In this document: positions 6,194-7,425 of the stretch, in pieces
How positions within the stretch are numbered: position 1 is the first letter of the stretch
Layout: each line of letters begins with the position of its first letter
Assembly (NCBI GenBank): GCA_003575245.1
Contig: NMQN01000071.1
Coordinates: 1-7,425, forward strand
Reading direction: 5' to 3'
Source: Candidatus Atribacteria bacterium 1244-E10-H5-B2
GTDB taxonomy: Bacteria; Atribacterota; JS1; SB-45; 34-128
Length of the DNA: 7,425 bases
Program-made: the position numbers and the translations under genes
The notes under the pieces: generated by a model
The model's input: only the letters and a program-made list of their open reading frames with translations
The model's database searches: none
Told to the model about the DNA's origin: nothing

Positions 6194-6622
6194 TTATGAG
6201 GCTATAGTCGGCACTGGTTCCCTTAATTTTAGGATAAACTTTCCTACTAATTTGGAGCCATTCCAGCCAGTCAGCATATTTAAAGCTCCTCCAGCTTTAA
6301 AATATACATTCAAATCACTGCTTAAAAAAGGTAATCTTAAAGTGTGAGTCCCCTCTCCTTCCAATACAATTTTAAAAGCCTTTAATTGATTTAAGAAATT
6401 AGTTTTTGAATTTGCTTTCATATAACAATATAGGATTATATCTCTGGGTTCAAAATAAATATCATCGGCATCGGTGTAGGCTTCCTCCCCATGGGAATCA
6501 AGCCAGCTATGGGCTGTCTCTCCTTTTCTTTTTAAGAAATCCAGAGCACCCTTTGTCTTTTGTACATAAACTCCGTATGTGGTTGCCAGGTCTAAGGTAT
6601 CTAATAAGTATCCACTTTGCAT
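6194..6622 (-). CDS. Distal tail (Dit)-like protein
   Basis: This is a 142-residue protein with no signal peptide or membrane segment. It starts at an ATG 1 nt after the tape measure stop and is preceded by a strong GGAGGGG ribosome binding site. The N-terminal half (LDTLDLATTYGVYVQKTKGA, then LDFLKRKGETAHSWLDSHGE, then FEPRDIILYCYMKA around residues 58-71) resembles short Dit-like tail proteins, especially of Bacteroidetes-type siphoviruses. In those, a 'TYGVYV..KG.L..LKRK....W.D..GE' block precedes a strand-rich 'ARDI.L.C' region. The C-terminal half is compact and probably beta-rich (GTHTLRLPFLSS, KLVGKFILKLREP). Dit proteins form the ring that joins the tail tube to the hub. The position between tape measure and hub fits this role exactly. 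It is shorter than the 200-300 residue Dit proteins of Gram-positive phages and would lack a carbohydrate-binding insertion. The family call is from recalled sequence style and order, not from a search. Confidence 0.65.
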   Translation of the reverse strand: MQSGYLLDTLDLATTYGVYVQKTKGALDFLKRKGETAHSWLDSHGEEAYTDADDIYFEPRDIILYCYMKANSKTNFLNQLKAFKIVLEGEGTHTLRLPFLSSDLNVYFKAGGALNMLTGWNGSKLVGKFILKLREPVPTIAS

Positions 6623-6623
6623 A

Positions 6624-7425
6624 TTAAACCCCTCCTATTCCTCTTAAAGATTCAATTTCCGATGATCTTCCCTCACTTAATTTATCATTTATGTCTTTTA
6701 GATATTTATTGTATTCAGTATTGTCAGCAATTCTTGCATTAATTATAATGATATCTTCCATATTAGTAAGTATATCTACAGTATTGATTCTAATCGCTTG
6801 AAATTGGCCCGCCAAAAGCCCGGCGGTCTCTTCTGTTATACCGGCAATTGCTCCGGTTAAACCTGTTATATCTGCTCCCTCGAACATATCAGACAAATCT
6901 ATCCCTGCTGCCTCTAATATATCTGCAAATGCCTCCCATTCTTCCCCTGCATTTTCAATCATTTCAAGATAGGTCTTAGCTAAATCCGCTATTTCTTCGG
7001 CTGTTAATCCTTCTTCGGCTGCTTCGGCGAATTGTTCATACCAATCCTCAATAAATTTTGTGATTATAGTTCTTTTAAAGGCATCTATAATCGCTTTTTT
7101 CATCATATCATTAAAAGTATCGGCAAATACTTCGGCCGAATCCAGACCTTGAGTAAACCCATCGGCGATAGCGTCGGCGATTGAAGTCGCAGTAACTCCG
7201 GTAAGGATTTCCTGATATTGCCGCCATAAATTAGTTATTTCTGCGTTTGCACTTTCTATAGATGATAGCCATTCATCTATCTTTTCCTGATCAGTCCTCC
7301 AGCGTTCTTCTTCGGCCGCAATCATTTCATTATATACATCGATTTGGTCTTCGAGTAAATCAATTGTATCTTGTATTGCCTTCAGTCTTTCCGTCCCTAA
7401 AGCCTGGCTCAATATATTTTGCTGC
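6624..7425 (-). CDS. Phage tail tape measure protein, C-terminal part (5' end outside window)
   Basis: The last 266 residues of a long protein are visible. The frame is open to the right window edge, so the TTG at 7412 is an internal leucine codon, not a start. Tape measure proteins set tail length and line the tail tube. The first 70 or so residues are charged and heptad-like (IDLLEDQIDVYNEMIAAEEE), as expected for a coiled coil. Next comes an alanine-rich helical segment (TATSIADAIADGFTQGLDSA) of the type common near tape measure C-termini, then LTGAIAGITEETAGLLAGQ and an N-rich end (INARIADNTEYNKYLKDIND). Composition is Ala/Glu/Ile rich with no cysteine. The stop (TAA) lies 1 nt upstream of the next gene's ATG, and that gene's ribosome binding site sits inside this gene's last codons, suggesting translational coupling. 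The assignment rests on sequence style plus position immediately before a Dit-like gene and a hub gene; no enzymatic domain is visible in this part. Confidence 0.82.
   Translation of the reverse strand, partial: QQNILSQALGTERLKAIQDTIDLLEDQIDVYNEMIAAEEERWRTDQEKIDEWLSSIESANAEITNLWRQYQEILTGVTATSIADAIADGFTQGLDSAEVFADTFNDMMKKAIIDAFKRTIITKFIEDWYEQFAEAAEEGLTAEEIADLAKTYLEMIENAGEEWEAFADILEAAGIDLSDMFEGADITGLTGAIAGITEETAGLLAGQFQAIRINTVDILTNMEDIIIINARIADNTEYNKYLKDINDKLSEGRSSEIESLRGIGGV

Noticed and set aside
6406..6627. Plus-strand frame of 73 codons
   Set aside because: Antisense to the Dit-like gene, which has a strong ribosome binding site and fitting context.
7410..7412. TTG as start of a 262-residue gene
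   Set aside because: The frame continues upstream without a stop to the window edge and the sequence is the C-terminal part of a tape measure protein, so the TTG is internal.

Overview
This window is the distal (3') half of a tail-gene operon from a long-tailed phage or prophage. Everything is encoded on the minus strand, so transcription runs from high to low coordinates. The order is: C-terminal end of a tape measure protein (truncated by the right window edge), a short distal-tail (Dit)-like protein, a 1118-residue tail-tip/hub protein with a fibre-like C-terminal half, a 167-residue protein of unknown function, a secreted transglutaminase-like protein, a second secreted protein carrying an FRGLKWG motif, a Rho-independent terminator, a 63-residue protein, and a tail-fibre-like protein that begins with a signal-peptide-like segment and runs off the left window edge. 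Genes are tightly packed (gaps of 1 to about 30 nt, several overlaps) and most have strong AGGAGG-type ribosome binding sites.

The phage assignment rests on the canonical tape measure > Dit > hub/tip > fibre order and on recognisable sequence style. Base composition is low GC overall but uneven. Hand counts of single 60-base lines gave about 55% near 7150, 40-43% near 3600 and 4800, 35-38% near 1450 and 670, but only 10-20% in three lines sampled between 1860 and 2700. The tape measure, Dit and hub look most like tails of siphoviruses of anaerobic bacteria, including Bacteroidetes-type tails. The FRGLKWG protein and the fibre repeats (DAVxKKHT, LTDTxxSYSGQAGKY) remind me of proteins from anaerobic, partly uncultivated bacteria. 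The host cannot be named from this window.

The right half (about 2825-7425) is standard structural cargo. The left half (1-2823) is the interesting part. Three of its five genes start with hydrophobic export signals, which is unusual for virion genes made in the cytoplasm. Two of these signal sequences, in the adjacent transglutaminase-like and FRGLKWG genes, are related at the DNA level (35 of 42 bases identical, including an exact 19-base match). That alignment shows that the transglutaminase-like gene has ATA where its neighbour has its ATG start. The likeliest reading is that this gene begins at a non-canonical ATA, with an AAGGA ribosome binding site 9 nt upstream; a conventional call at the downstream TTG would lose the signal peptide. 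I infer that the phage carries a small exported-protein cassette, perhaps acting on the host envelope, between its tail tip and fibre genes.
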